This document shows, one piece after another, positions 46,053 to 56,340 of a stretch of DNA of 64,000 nucleotides. This stretch comes from Bolinopsis microptera. Lineage: Eukaryota > Ctenophora > Tentaculata > Lobata > Bolinopsidae. The translations under genes and the position numbers were made by a program. Where the stretch lies: contig NC_087077.1 of assembly GCF_026151205.1 (NCBI RefSeq), positions 1,674,001-1,738,000 of the forward strand. The letters run 5' to 3'. The number at the start of each line of letters is the position of its first letter. Positions within the stretch are counted from its first letter, which is position 1. The notes beneath the pieces were generated by a model. That model worked only from the letters and a program-made list of their open reading frames with translations. It was not told the DNA's origin and ran no database searches.

Positions 46053-46458
46053 AGCCACATTTTTATAAGTATCATGTCAGGACAAACACTAACAAATAAG
46101 TTCGCGCTCTAAGTTTAAGCGGTGTTATCTTCGATATTAAACTTGAAGCACAAGAATGAGGCGAGGGAGACTCCCTTCTCCGCTTGTATGCTATTAACCT
46201 TATATTTTGTACTTAGCTTTTAATATGATGATATTAATTCACAACCTGACGGCAGTTCTATTTCTAAAGTTGTACACCTGCGTCCTGCACTTCGTTTATG
46301 GGGATTGGAAACATACATTTATACAGCCTAGAAAGAGCTTTATGATAATTTGTTGTTTATGATAATTATGCTAGATTATATCGTATAATTTATTAAGTTA
46401 TTGTGCTGTTAAAAACATATCATAGATCGGTAATTATCAATTTAAATGGATGATGATT

Positions 46459-46694
46459 AATCACTCTACACTCAAGTTCAACTGTCACGTGACTTATTCA
46501 ACCCGTTCTCTAGCTGGCCCTGAACGACTATTCCTAACCCTCTAATCTGATCCCAACCCTAACTAGTGAAATCGATCCCGATCTAAATATTTAATCCCAG
46601 GATTCGGAAATCCCGGGATTCCCGAAAATCAGGAAACTCATCGGAAATTTCCCTTAATGCTTTAAAAATATCTAAGTTCGAGTGTAGAGTGATT
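46459..46694. mobile_element. MITE with AATCACTCTACACTCRA ends (copy 2)
   Basis: 17-bp terminal repeats at 46459-46475 and 46678-46694. The interior matches the copy at 5911-6262 in inverted orientation (AACCCTAA, GTCACGTGAC, AACCCGTTCTC). It lies about 420 bp after the EMSY-like stop. Confidence 0.72.
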
Positions 46695-47486
46695 TAGCAC
46701 GCCCAAATTTAAGTATGAGATCTAACACGGTTATTGCACCATTGTTTATATATAAATAATTATATCAAGCTGACATTACAAAACTTTAATCACAGCGTTT
46801 GACTTTTATGTAGGTATCACTATCCGAATGTTATAATTGCTTTCTATTGGATTCAAAAATGTAGTAAAGCATTCAGTAATAGTATAATATAAAAGTGAAA
46901 CACTGATACTTGCACTAGTTGCAGTATATAGCGCTCGTCTGCCAAGTCTTTTTACCTTATCTTTTTACTTGTGACGTTACCTAGGGTGCAGGTCTACAAC
47001 GTGTGAAAATGTTATCATATGATAGAATAGAGTGTCCTGACCATCCTGCAGTATCGGGACCCTTCATTAAAGCGGTGCTGTGAGCACTAGATTGCCAACA
47101 CTTCGGACATCGACAGGCATCGGAATATCCACCGAAAATTTGTTTTGCTAAATTCTCCTATGTTGTTGCTCTAACCAGAGTTATCATACGTTGTATGACC
47201 CACCGCTCACAAGTGTGCGGCCCCCTGTATCGTAGAACCGCTACACTGTACACTAGTCACGACGTGATACAAGATATTGCTTCATTCCGGTGTTACGGAC
47301 CTCTAAAATTTAGAGTTCGGGTGATACTCGTAAAATATTTGTTCCATATATTATATACCGTCGACGAATCCAACTCGGCGCGCGTCCTGGTAGGTTGTGA
47401 AATGTAAACCTACAAAGAACGTGTTGCTCGTGCCGTATAGTCTTTACAATGAAAAAGTTGCAGTTAAATCTGATTCAGAAGATGAA
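46695..47486. other. spacer with dispersed repeat
   Basis: AT-rich at first. 47320-47415 is the inverted partner of 4895-4990. The 70-codon frame at 47195-47407 overlaps that repeat and is not supported as a gene. Confidence 0.5.
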
Positions 47487-50400
47487 TCCGAGTTCGTGGA
47501 AACATTTGTGACAAGATTAAAAACATATTTTTGGCTGTATATGTCCGTAAACTGAGTTGGATTTGCCCTGGTATGATACAGTGTCATGAGTACTAACATT
47601 TTAAGCCTCCTGTGAAATATTTCCCTGATTCATGGAATGAATGAAATGAACAAAAATGAACATTGTCTCAGAATCGCCTGAAATGAGCTGAAACCGATTG
47701 GGATCGATTGGTAATGATACCAGAAGTGTCCCTGAGAAGTTTGGTGGGTCTAGCATGTAACGAAAGGGCTCTAGGGCAATGTTTCCAAATTGGTTCCAGA
47801 GTAGTTGAGATCGTGGAAACATTTGTGACCGATTTGGAAACATGCTCTTGTAGCTGTAATTCTGCCTGGACTAACTTGGAATCGATCTGGCATGGTAGAG
47901 GGACATGTGTACTATCATTTCTAACCACTCAGAAGTGCGAAATATTGCCCTGGTTCATGGAATGAACGAAATGAACAAAAAATGAACATCATCCTAGAAT
48001 CGCCTGAAATGAGCTGAAACCGATTGGGATCGATTGGTAATGATACCAGAAGTGTCCCTGAGAAGTTTGGTGGGTCTAGCATGTTACAAAAGGGCTCTAG
48101 GGCAATGTTTCCATTTTGGTTCCAGAGTAGTTGAGATCGTGGAAACATTTGTGACCGATTTGGAAACATGCCCTTGTAGCCGTAATTCTGCCTGGACTGA
48201 CTTGGAATCGATCTGGCATGGTAGAGGGACATGTGTACTATCATTTCTAACCACTCAGAAGTGCAAAATATTGCCCTGGTTCATGGAATGAACGAAATGA
48301 ACAAAAAATGAACATCATCCTAGAATCGCCTGAAATGAGCTGAAACCGATTGGGATCGATTGGTAATGATACCAGAAGTGTCCCTGAGAAGTTTGGTGGG
48401 TCTAGCATGTTACAAAAGGGCTCTAGGGCAATGTTTCCATTTTGGTTCCAGAGTAGTTGAGATCGTGGAAACATTTGTGACCGATTTGGAAACATGCCCT
48501 TGTAGCCGTAATTCTGCCTGGACTGACTTGAAATCGATCTGGCATGGTAGAGGGACATGTGTACTATCATCTCTAACCACTCGGAAGTGCAAAATATTGC
48601 CCAGGTTCATGGAGTGAACGAAATGAACAAAAAATGAACATCATCCTAGAATCGCAAGAAATGAGCTGAACCCGATTGGGATCGATTGGTAATGATACCA
48701 GAAGTGTCCCTGAGAAGTTTGGTGGGTCTAGCATGTTACAAAAGGGCTCTAGGGCAATGGTTCCATTTTGGTTCCAGAGTAGTTGAGAATTGAGATCGTG
48801 GAAACATTTGTGACCGATTTGGAAACATGCCCTTGTAGCCGTAATTTTGCCTGGACTGACTTGGAATCGATCTGGCATGGTAGAGGGACATGTGTACTAT
48901 CATTTCTAACCACTCAGAAGTGCAAAATATTGCCCTGGTTCATGGAATGAACGAAATGAACAAAAAATGAACATCATCCTAGAATCGCCTGAAATGAGCT
49001 GAAACCGATTGGGATCGATTGGTAATGATACCAGAAGTGTCCCTGAGAAGTTTGGTGGGTCTAGCATATTAAGAAAGGGCTCTGGGGCAATGTTTTCATT
49101 TTGGTTTCAGAGTAGTTGAGATCGTGGAAAGATTTGTGACCGAATTGGAAACATGCCAACATTCAAGTACGTTTTAAAGCAATTTACACGAGAGTATGAT
49201 AATTATTATCAGTTTAATCTTGTTCAGCGTCATCGAAAATGTAGGGTTACAAGGTTTTCCTTTCGATTTTCATCCATAAAAAATCCTTCTATTTTCGATT
49301 CTCTGAGCCAGCTGTCTGCTGGGTTTCAGAAGGTGGTACCAGATGCTGCTATAATTGAGCGTTCAGCTCCTCTAATTGGGTCCAATTACACACGAAACAC
49401 TGTATTACTCAATATAATGCCTGATCAAGTAACTTGAGCTCTGGTGACGTCACAAAATATCCTAGTCGGCATACGACACGTAACGAATGTGATCACGTGC
49501 TCGAGGATTAACGAATCAAAGTCACGTGATAGGACCAACTGTCACGTGACCTCAGTTATCCCTTATATGGCACAAGGAGCTGCAATTGATCAGCTTTTAA
49601 TTGGGCTGCAATCATTGACAGGCCTATAATTACCCAATTTTAAATGAACATTCTACAGAATGATGAGAGCATAAACAGAATGCTTCCCGAAATCAGCACA
49701 ATGAAGGGAACAAAATGCTGTTGGAATTTCAATTATTCATCTTCCACCCGTAGTCTCTAATGTTTCCAAATCGGACACAAATGTTTCCACGAGCTCAACT
49801 ACTCTGACACCAAAATGGAAACATTGCCCCAGAGCCCTTACCGGACATGCTAGACCCACCAAACTTCTCAGGGACACTTGTGGTATCAATACAAATCGAT
49901 CCCAATCGGTTTCAGCTCATTTTAGGCGATTCTATGACAATGTTCATTTTTTGTTAATTTCGTTCATTCCATGAACCAGGGCAATATTTTGCACTTCTGA
50001 GTGGTTAGAAATGATAGTACACATGTCCCTATACCATGCCAGATCGATTCCAAGTCAGTCCAGGCAAAATTACGGCTACAAGGGCATGTTTCCAAATCGG
50101 TCACAAATGTTTCCACGATCTCAACTACTATACTCTGAAACCAAAATGGAAACATTGCCCCAGAACCCTTTCTTAGTTCATGCTAGACCCATTAAACTTC
50201 TCAGGGACACTTCTGGTATCATTACCAATCGATCCCAATCGGTTTCAGCTCATTTCAGGCGATTCTAGGATGATGTTCATTTTTTGTTCATTTCGTTCAT
50301 TCCATGAACCAGGGCAATATTTTGCACTTCTGAGTGGTTAGAAATGATAGTACACATGTCCCTCTACCATGCCAGATGGATTGCAAGTCAGTCCAGGCAG

Positions 50401-51130
50401 AATTACGGCTACAAGGGCATGTTTCCAAATCGGTCACAAATGTTTCCACGATCTCAACTACTCTTGAACCAAAATGGAAACATTGCCCCAGAACCCTTTC
50501 TTAACATGCTAGACCCACCAAACTTCTCAGGGACACTTCAGGTATCATTACCAATCGATCCCAATCGGTTTCAGCTCATTTCAGGCGATTCTAGGATGAT
50601 GTTCATTTTTTGTTCATTTCGTTCATTCCATGAACCAGGGCAATATTTCGCACTTCTGAGTGGTTAGAAATGATAGTACACATGTCCCTCTACCATGCCA
50701 GATCGATTCCAAGTCAGTCCAGGCAGAATTACGGCTACAAGGGCATGTTTCCAAATCGGTCACAAATGTTTCCACGATCTCAACTACTCTGGAACCAAAA
50801 TGGAAACATTGCCCTAGAGCCCTTTTGTAACATGCTAGACCCACCAAACTTCTCAGGGACACTTCTGGTATCATTACCAATCGATCCCAATCGGTTTCAG
50901 CTCATTTCAGGCGATTCTAGGATGATGTTCATTTTTTGTTCATTTCGTTCATTCCATGAACCAGGGCAATATTTCGCACTTCTGAGTGGTTAGAAATGAT
51001 AGTACACATGTCCCTCTACCATGCCAGATCGATTCCAAGTCAGTCCAGGCAAAATTACGGCTACAAGGGCATGTTTCCAAATCGGTCACAATTCTGTCAC
51101 ATGTTTCCAAAATGTTTCCAAAATCTCGGA
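47487..51130. mobile_element. foldback-type element, inverted arms of ~326-bp tandem units
   Basis: Left arm (about 47487-49153): five to six direct copies of a ~326-bp unit. Landmarks are GTGGAAACATTTGTGACCGA, AACATGCCCTTGTAGC, CTGGCATGGTAGAGGGACAT and GAATGAACGAAATGAACAAA. Right arm (about 49755-51130): four to five copies of the same unit in reverse complement. The spacer between is unique. Copy identity is high, so amplification or homogenisation was recent. Each unit contains a ~107-codon frame, open by repetition, with no similarity to known proteins. This is the architecture of FB/TU/Galileo-like foldback transposons. No transposase was found. Confidence 0.8.
49154..49754. other. unique core between foldback arms
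   Basis: About 600 bp without the repeat unit. It holds three TCACGTG-type motifs (49494-49550) and two short + frames (94 and 61 codons) with no recognised similarity. Confidence 0.6.
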
Positions 51131-52752
51131 TTCATGAACTCATCTGATTCGGATGCCGCGCGTGACGTATTTAGTAGGATATTTTTTCAGAAGCGAGAGA
51201 CCGTGCCAGAATCCTCGTGGTGCCGTAACAATGGAAAGATAGATGATCACAAGAAACACAATAAAAGTATCATCACTAGCCATGTAAAGTTAATGTTATG
51301 ATGAGATAACAGCAGATTGATCCACATAAACACTATATTTAACAGATGCCACCGATCAGATGACCATAATAATGGTAACTAACCTATATTATATCTCAAA
51401 TTCTGCATCCGGTACGGCTCTGAACACATGATATCTCTCTCTGCCATGAAACATGGCTAACTTTTTAAACTATGATTTAAAACCTCAACCTAAACTAAAA
51501 CTCAACTGGGCTCTCCTGTGTCACCAAACTAGATCAATAAGCAATTTTAGATTATTATATTTTTCTATATTTGTATAATAAGTATATTGACGTAGTGGAT
51601 GGTTGAGGGGGTTTCAAACACAGGTCATTCTCAAATCCTAAAGATAAGTAGTGGCCTTCGGGGCTTGAAACCTCTTCAAACCTCCCCTGATTTATTTATT
51701 ATTAATATTGTTTGATTGTGCCGTAAAAATAAATATTTGTTTCATTAAAATATTTGTTTTATTAGTAAATCGAACATGTTTTTCGACGATAAACTTTTTT
51801 ACGAATCATATTACACCATACTGAATGAAGTTAGTAAAATATCGAGATCGCATGATTGTCCATATAAAAGTCTCTAAGAAATACTGTATCATAAGTACAG
51901 CAAAGTAATGTGCCCAATTAAATAATATTCTCATAATTATTTTCAAATATCTAATAAATCTAAAATCAACTATTGTTTCCGCATGGCAAGTCTAGAGAAA
52001 AGTTGTGTGCAGTTAACATACAATTTTGTACAGTAAGAATATAAGTCCCGGCAAAACATTCAGTGTCAATCATGCCTGTAAAAAAGCTCAAGATGCCCAA
52101 AAGCTACATCCAGTTCAAATTTTATTGACGATTTTTCTCGTGTGCCAAAAGACGTAGAAAGAAGAAATGTGGCAATAAATATCATTTTCAAACACAGATG
52201 CAATGATGATTCAAATAATGCGCTTTTAAATGAATATGGCAGGACAGTAACTCTTTACGCAATTGAATATTATATTATTATAAATTAATAAATAAGCAAA
52301 GAAGACAATTGCATTCTAGAAACAATACTTATTAACAATAAACATGGGCATGACAAATAATGTACAATAAAGGTCATATAATTCATGTTTCTGTAACCTA
52401 TTTCGTATATATCAATTATCATTAACTATAGATATTGTTACATATTTATTATCTATATATCCTATTAGGCTACAAAATTGTGTCAAAGATGATATGAAAG
52501 TTTTTGACTTTTAATCTTATTCGGCAAGTCATTTTCTAATTCAAATATCTAATTACGGAAAAGGATAGATTTAAATTGTAGAGTCTAGATATTCATCATT
52601 TTTTAAACAACACTTCAGATGATCAGATAAAATTTTAAAACATTTTAACACTTGACACGACGTCAAAAAAGTAATACTTTTCAATGCACAAAATGAGAAA
52701 AAATAGAATAACTCAGAATAAGGATTCTAGAATGATTCTAACTAGCATGCAT
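51131..52752. other. spacer before zinc-finger cluster
   Basis: AT-rich, no gene recognised. 52370-52640 is a copy of the flanking block seen beside each zinc-finger paralogue (CTATTAGGCTACAAAATTG; ATACGGAAAAGGATAGATTT in the other copies), which marks the edge of the segmental duplication. Confidence 0.6.
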
Positions 52753-53076
52753 TTACTGGGGGCGTAACAAATTCGACTTTTTAACTGCTGCGTACGTTCA
52801 ATCTGGGCATTTAAATGGTTTCTCTCCTGAGTGAGTCTTTATATGTAATTTGAGATATGATTTATTAGCTGTTGCAAACAAAAAATCTGGACATTTAAAT
52901 GGTTTCTCTCCCGAGTGAGTAATCATATGTGATTTAAGATGTGATTTCCGAGCTGCTGCATACAAACAATCTGGGCATTTAAATGGTTTTTCTTCGGAAT
53001 GAGTCTTTAGATGATCTTTGAGGTGTGACTTATTAGCTGTTGCATACGAACAATCTGTACATTTAAATGGTTTATC
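52753..53076 (-). pseudogene. decaying zinc-finger tail after premature stop (paralogue A)
   Basis: Continues in frame after the TGA at 53079-53077 with DKPFKCTDC, EEKPFKC and GEKPFKC fingers. One finger has lost its second cysteine (KCPDFLF), another has TGA in place of it, and the final LLRHQKMHAS end seen in paralogues has become LLRPQ then stop. It is no longer under coding constraint unless the stop is read through. Confidence 0.8.
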
Positions 53077-54255
53077 TCATGAGTGAGTCTTCATATGTGC
53101 TTTGAGATATGATTTATTAGCTGTTGCAAACAAACAATCTGGACATGTAAATGGTTTCTCTCCTGAGTGAGTCTTTATCATATGTGCTTTGAGGTTTGAA
53201 TTATTAGCTGTTGCAAACAAACAATCTGGACATGTAAATGATTTCTCTCCGGAGTGAGTCAGCAGATGTCTTTTCAAATGGGATTTCTGAGCTGTTGCAT
53301 ACAGACAATCTGGACATGTAAGTGGTTTCTCTCCTGAGTGAGTCTTTAGATGATCTTTGAGGTCTGACTTCCGAGCTGTTGCATATGAACAATCTGGACA
53401 TGTAAATGGTTTCTCTCCCGAGTGAGTAATCATATGTGATTTAAGATGTGATTTCCGAGCTGTCGCAAACAAACATTCTGGACATTTGAATGGTTTCTCT
53501 CCAGAGTGAGTAATCATATAATGCACTTTAAGATCTAATTTCCGAGCGGCTGCATATGAACAATCTGGACATTTATATGGTTTCTCTCCTGAGTGAGTAC
53601 TCATATGTGCTTTGAGGTTTGATTTCTGAACTGCTGCATAAGAACAATCTGGACATTTAAATGATTTCTCTCCGGATCGAATAGTTACGCTATATTGAAG
53701 AGTAGCACGGATCTTTTCTTGAGGATGGCAATTTTCCATAGGAATGCAAGCACTGTCCGATCTATTCCTAATTCCAGATCCTAGACCATTATTATTATCA
53801 CTATCATTTTGAAATTCATCACATTTTGGTCTTTTTCGTTTGCCAGAGCTATCTACATGAAGTCTGATATGTTTCATGAAACTATCTTCCTCCAAAAACT
53901 TTTCCCCACAAACTGAGCAGAGAAAGCCTCCAGACACTCCATTAATTTCACTCTGCTCCGTTTTTACTTCTGATTTAAAAACATCATATTTATTTTCGAC
54001 ACAACAACCATCTTGTTCTGTAACATTACCCTTTTCATGAACAGACCCTACAGTAAATTCACTCAACAAAATTTGTTCCTCATCCTTTTCTGGTACTTGT
54101 AGGTCAGGCTGATAATGATGTTCCCTGACATGTTCAATAAAATACTTCTCATAGAAAAGTTGTTCACCACATGCTGGACATAGAAAACCTCTAGTTTTGC
54201 TTCTCAAATCCTCTTCTTCGGTCTTTATTTCGCTTTTAATGTGAGGACATGACAT
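53077..54255 (-). CDS. C2H2 zinc-finger protein, paralogue A, C-terminally truncated
   Basis: Intronless, 392 codons. The N-terminus MSCPHIKSEIKTEEED carries two SUMO-consensus KxE motifs. Two atypical N-terminal fingers follow (FLCPACGEQLF; FLCSVCGEKFL) with a second FKSEVKTE motif between them, then an acidic Asp/Asn linker and seven classical fingers of the KCPDCSYATARKSxLxxH type joined by THSGEKP linkers. Expected role: sequence-specific nuclear DNA binding. It ends at a TGA where the linker glycine codon (GGA) should be, and finger-coding sequence continues past it, so the protein has lost its ancestral C-terminal fingers. An acceptor-like ATACTCTTCAG directly precedes the ATG. Confidence 0.85.
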   Translation of the reverse strand: MSCPHIKSEIKTEEEDLRSKTRGFLCPACGEQLFYEKYFIEHVREHHYQPDLQVPEKDEEQILLSEFTVGSVHEKGNVTEQDGCCVENKYDVFKSEVKTEQSEINGVSGGFLCSVCGEKFLEEDSFMKHIRLHVDSSGKRKRPKCDEFQNDSDNNNGLGSGIRNRSDSACIPMENCHPQEKIRATLQYSVTIRSGEKSFKCPDCSYAAVQKSNLKAHMSTHSGEKPYKCPDCSYAAARKLDLKVHYMITHSGEKPFKCPECLFATARKSHLKSHMITHSGEKPFTCPDCSYATARKSDLKDHLKTHSGEKPLTCPDCLYATAQKSHLKRHLLTHSGEKSFTCPDCLFATANNSNLKAHMIKTHSGEKPFTCPDCLFATANKSYLKAHMKTHS

Positions 54256-54450
54256 CTGAAGAGTATTCTGGTTAAATTAATAAAATAATTCAAGAGGAAG
54301 TTAAAATCAGTAGTAATGTTATCATGAATCAGGAGTGCCATGCATTCATTATAAATTTGGCACCATACAGTGTTTAACAGAATAAGTTTTTGATGGATGC
54401 ATTTTGTCAGAAATGGAAGATATTTAAAGTCAACATACATTATTATTAAG
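54256..54450 (-). promoter_or_regulatory. conserved upstream block of zinc-finger paralogues
   Basis: About 190 bp just upstream of paralogue A (TTCAAGAGGAAGTTAAAATC, ATCAGGAGTGCC, ACAGTGTTTAACAG) recurs upstream of B (57690-57870), C (60722-60900) and D (62250-62430). It probably contains the promoter and leader. The block is kept because it is part of the duplicated unit, so function is inferred. Confidence 0.4.
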
Positions 54451-54600
54451 CTAAGAAGATAATTGCATTCCAGAAACTAAATTGATTAACATGGACATGA
54501 GAAATAATGTATAATCAAGGTCACATAATTAATGTTTCTGTAAACTATTTCGTATATAAATTATCATCAATTATAGATATTGTTACGTCATATCTATTAT

Positions 54601-55590
54601 AATAATAAATAATAAAATTTGGTAGCTTAAACACAAACTCTAAGCCCAGTGGATAAACCACAAAACTTATGCTCTATTGTGTGAAACAAAGATACTGGAT
54701 CAAGATAACTATCAAGGAGTGTATGCATAGGACATAAAAAGTTTTGGAACGAAGATGACATGATTGTGAAGCGAGCTAACAGTCTAATTGCTAATAAGTT
54801 CAAAAAGATCATGACATTAGGTTGCATCCTAAACAGTTTAAGCAAATAACATAAAGTTATTATATTGTCAATTAATCGCTCATGCCATAACTTTTCTTAA
54901 ACAGGTGAGTTTTTAATAATGTTTTGAACAGATCAACATCGGAACAAGTCTTAATTTCAATTGGTAGTTGGTTCCAGATTTTCGGAGCAACAGTCTGAAA
55001 CGCTCTTGGGTGTGATCTTGTAGATCCGACGGGTAGGTGTAAGGAGGAAGTTCTTCTGCTACTCGAACTAACAAATGTTACTAGATCACACAGATATGCA
55101 GGAGCAACACCATTGACTGCTTTGAAAATCAGTAAGCATAACTTAAACTCAATCCTCTCCTTCACCTTGAGCCAATGAAGGGATTTGAGCTTCTCCTCGA
55201 CTGAGTCTCGCTTCTTTAATCCAAAAACCAGACGGCATGCTCGGTTCTGAATGTTCTGCAGCTGCGTAATTGAGGCTTGACTACAACCATAGTAAAGTGC
55301 ATTGCAGTAGTCAAGCGATGAGATTACAATTGCTTGAGTCAGTGTTCCCATCTGTTTGGTTGTGAGGAATGTTTTCATCTTAGCAAGGTCTCTTAGTTTC
55401 AGAAAACACGATGTTTTAAGTTGCTTGATTTGCTCACCAAAGTTTAGTTGAGAGTCGAGACGAAATCCGAGGTTCTTTGCAACAGGTGACAGCCTGACAC
55501 ACGTCTCAGAGTTAACAAACACGCCCCCTATAGACAGCTGCTGGAGAACAAGCGGTGTCCCAAAGACAAGAATCTCAGTTATTTTTTTAT
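54601..55590 (-). mobile_element. 5-prime-truncated CR1/L2-like LINE insertion
   Basis: The complement of 55585-54872 encodes the C-terminal part of a non-LTR reverse transcriptase: ITEILVFGTPLVLQQL, NLGFRLDSQLNFGEQI, SSLDYCNALYYGC, QLQNIQNRACRLV, LHWLKVKERIEFKLCLLIFK, RAFQTVAPKIWNQLP and a final THLFKKSYG. A 270-bp 3-prime UTR ends in a TTATT-type simple tail. Flanking sequence (ATCTATTAT to ATTAGGCTACAAAATTG) is continuous in other copies of the unit, so the element inserted into one unit after duplication. The surviving frame is intact, suggesting a young insertion. Confidence 0.88.
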
Positions 55591-55882
55591 TATTATCTAT
55601 ATATATATATCCTATTAGGCTACAAAATTGCGTCTAAGATGATATGAAAGTTTTTGAATTTAATTTATTCGGCGAGTAATTCTCAAATTCATATATATCT
55701 AAATACGGAAAAGGATAGATTTAAATTGTAGAATCTAGATATTCATCATTTTTTAAAACAACACTTCAGTCTCAGATGTAATTAAACATTTTAACACTTG
55801 ACACGACGTCAAAAAAGTAATACTTTTCAATGCACAAAATGAAAAAAATAGAATAACTCAGAATAAGGATTCTAGAATGATT

Positions 55883-56340
55883 CTAACTAGCATGCATTTT
55901 CTGGTGGCGTAAAAAATTCGACTTTTTAACTGCTGCGTACGTTCAATCTGGAAATTTAAATGGTTTCTACTTTCTCTCCCGAGTTAGTAATCATATGTGA
56001 GTAATCATATGTGAGTCTTCATATGTGCTTTGAGATATGATTTATTAACTGTTGCAAACAAACAATCTGGACATTTAAATGGTTTCTCTCCCGAGTGAGT
56101 CTTTAAATGATCCAGAAGAGTATATTTCAGAGCTGCTGCGTATGAACAATCTGGACATTTAAATGGTTTCTCTCCCGAGTGAGTAATCATATGTGATTTA
56201 AGATGTGATTTCCGAGCTGCTGCATACAAACAATCTGGGCATTTAAATGGTTTTTCTTCGGAATGAGTCTTTAGATGATCTTTGAGGTGTGACTTATTAG
56301 CTGTTGCATACGAACAATCTGTACATTTAAATGGTTTATC
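55883..56340 (-). pseudogene. decaying zinc-finger tail after premature stop (paralogue B)
   Basis: Follows the same in-frame TGA as paralogue A. Four finger units continue in frame (CTDCSYATANK, CPDCLYAAARK, CPDCSYAAALKYTLLDH, CPDCLFATVNK), then a stop and scrambled repeat near 55980-56010, ending with a recognisable LRHQKMHAS terminus. The block largely repeats fingers 2-5 of the intact part, so an internal duplication created it. Confidence 0.78.

Noticed and set aside
47487-51130. CRISPR-like or satellite array
   Set aside because: Units are ~326 bp, nearly identical throughout with no variable spacers, and change orientation midway; a foldback element fits better, and the DNA is eukaryotic.
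53074-53079. Programmed readthrough or selenocysteine at the shared TGA
   Set aside because: The tail in paralogue A has lost zinc ligands and gained a further stop, so it is not under coding constraint; kept only as a check in the findings.
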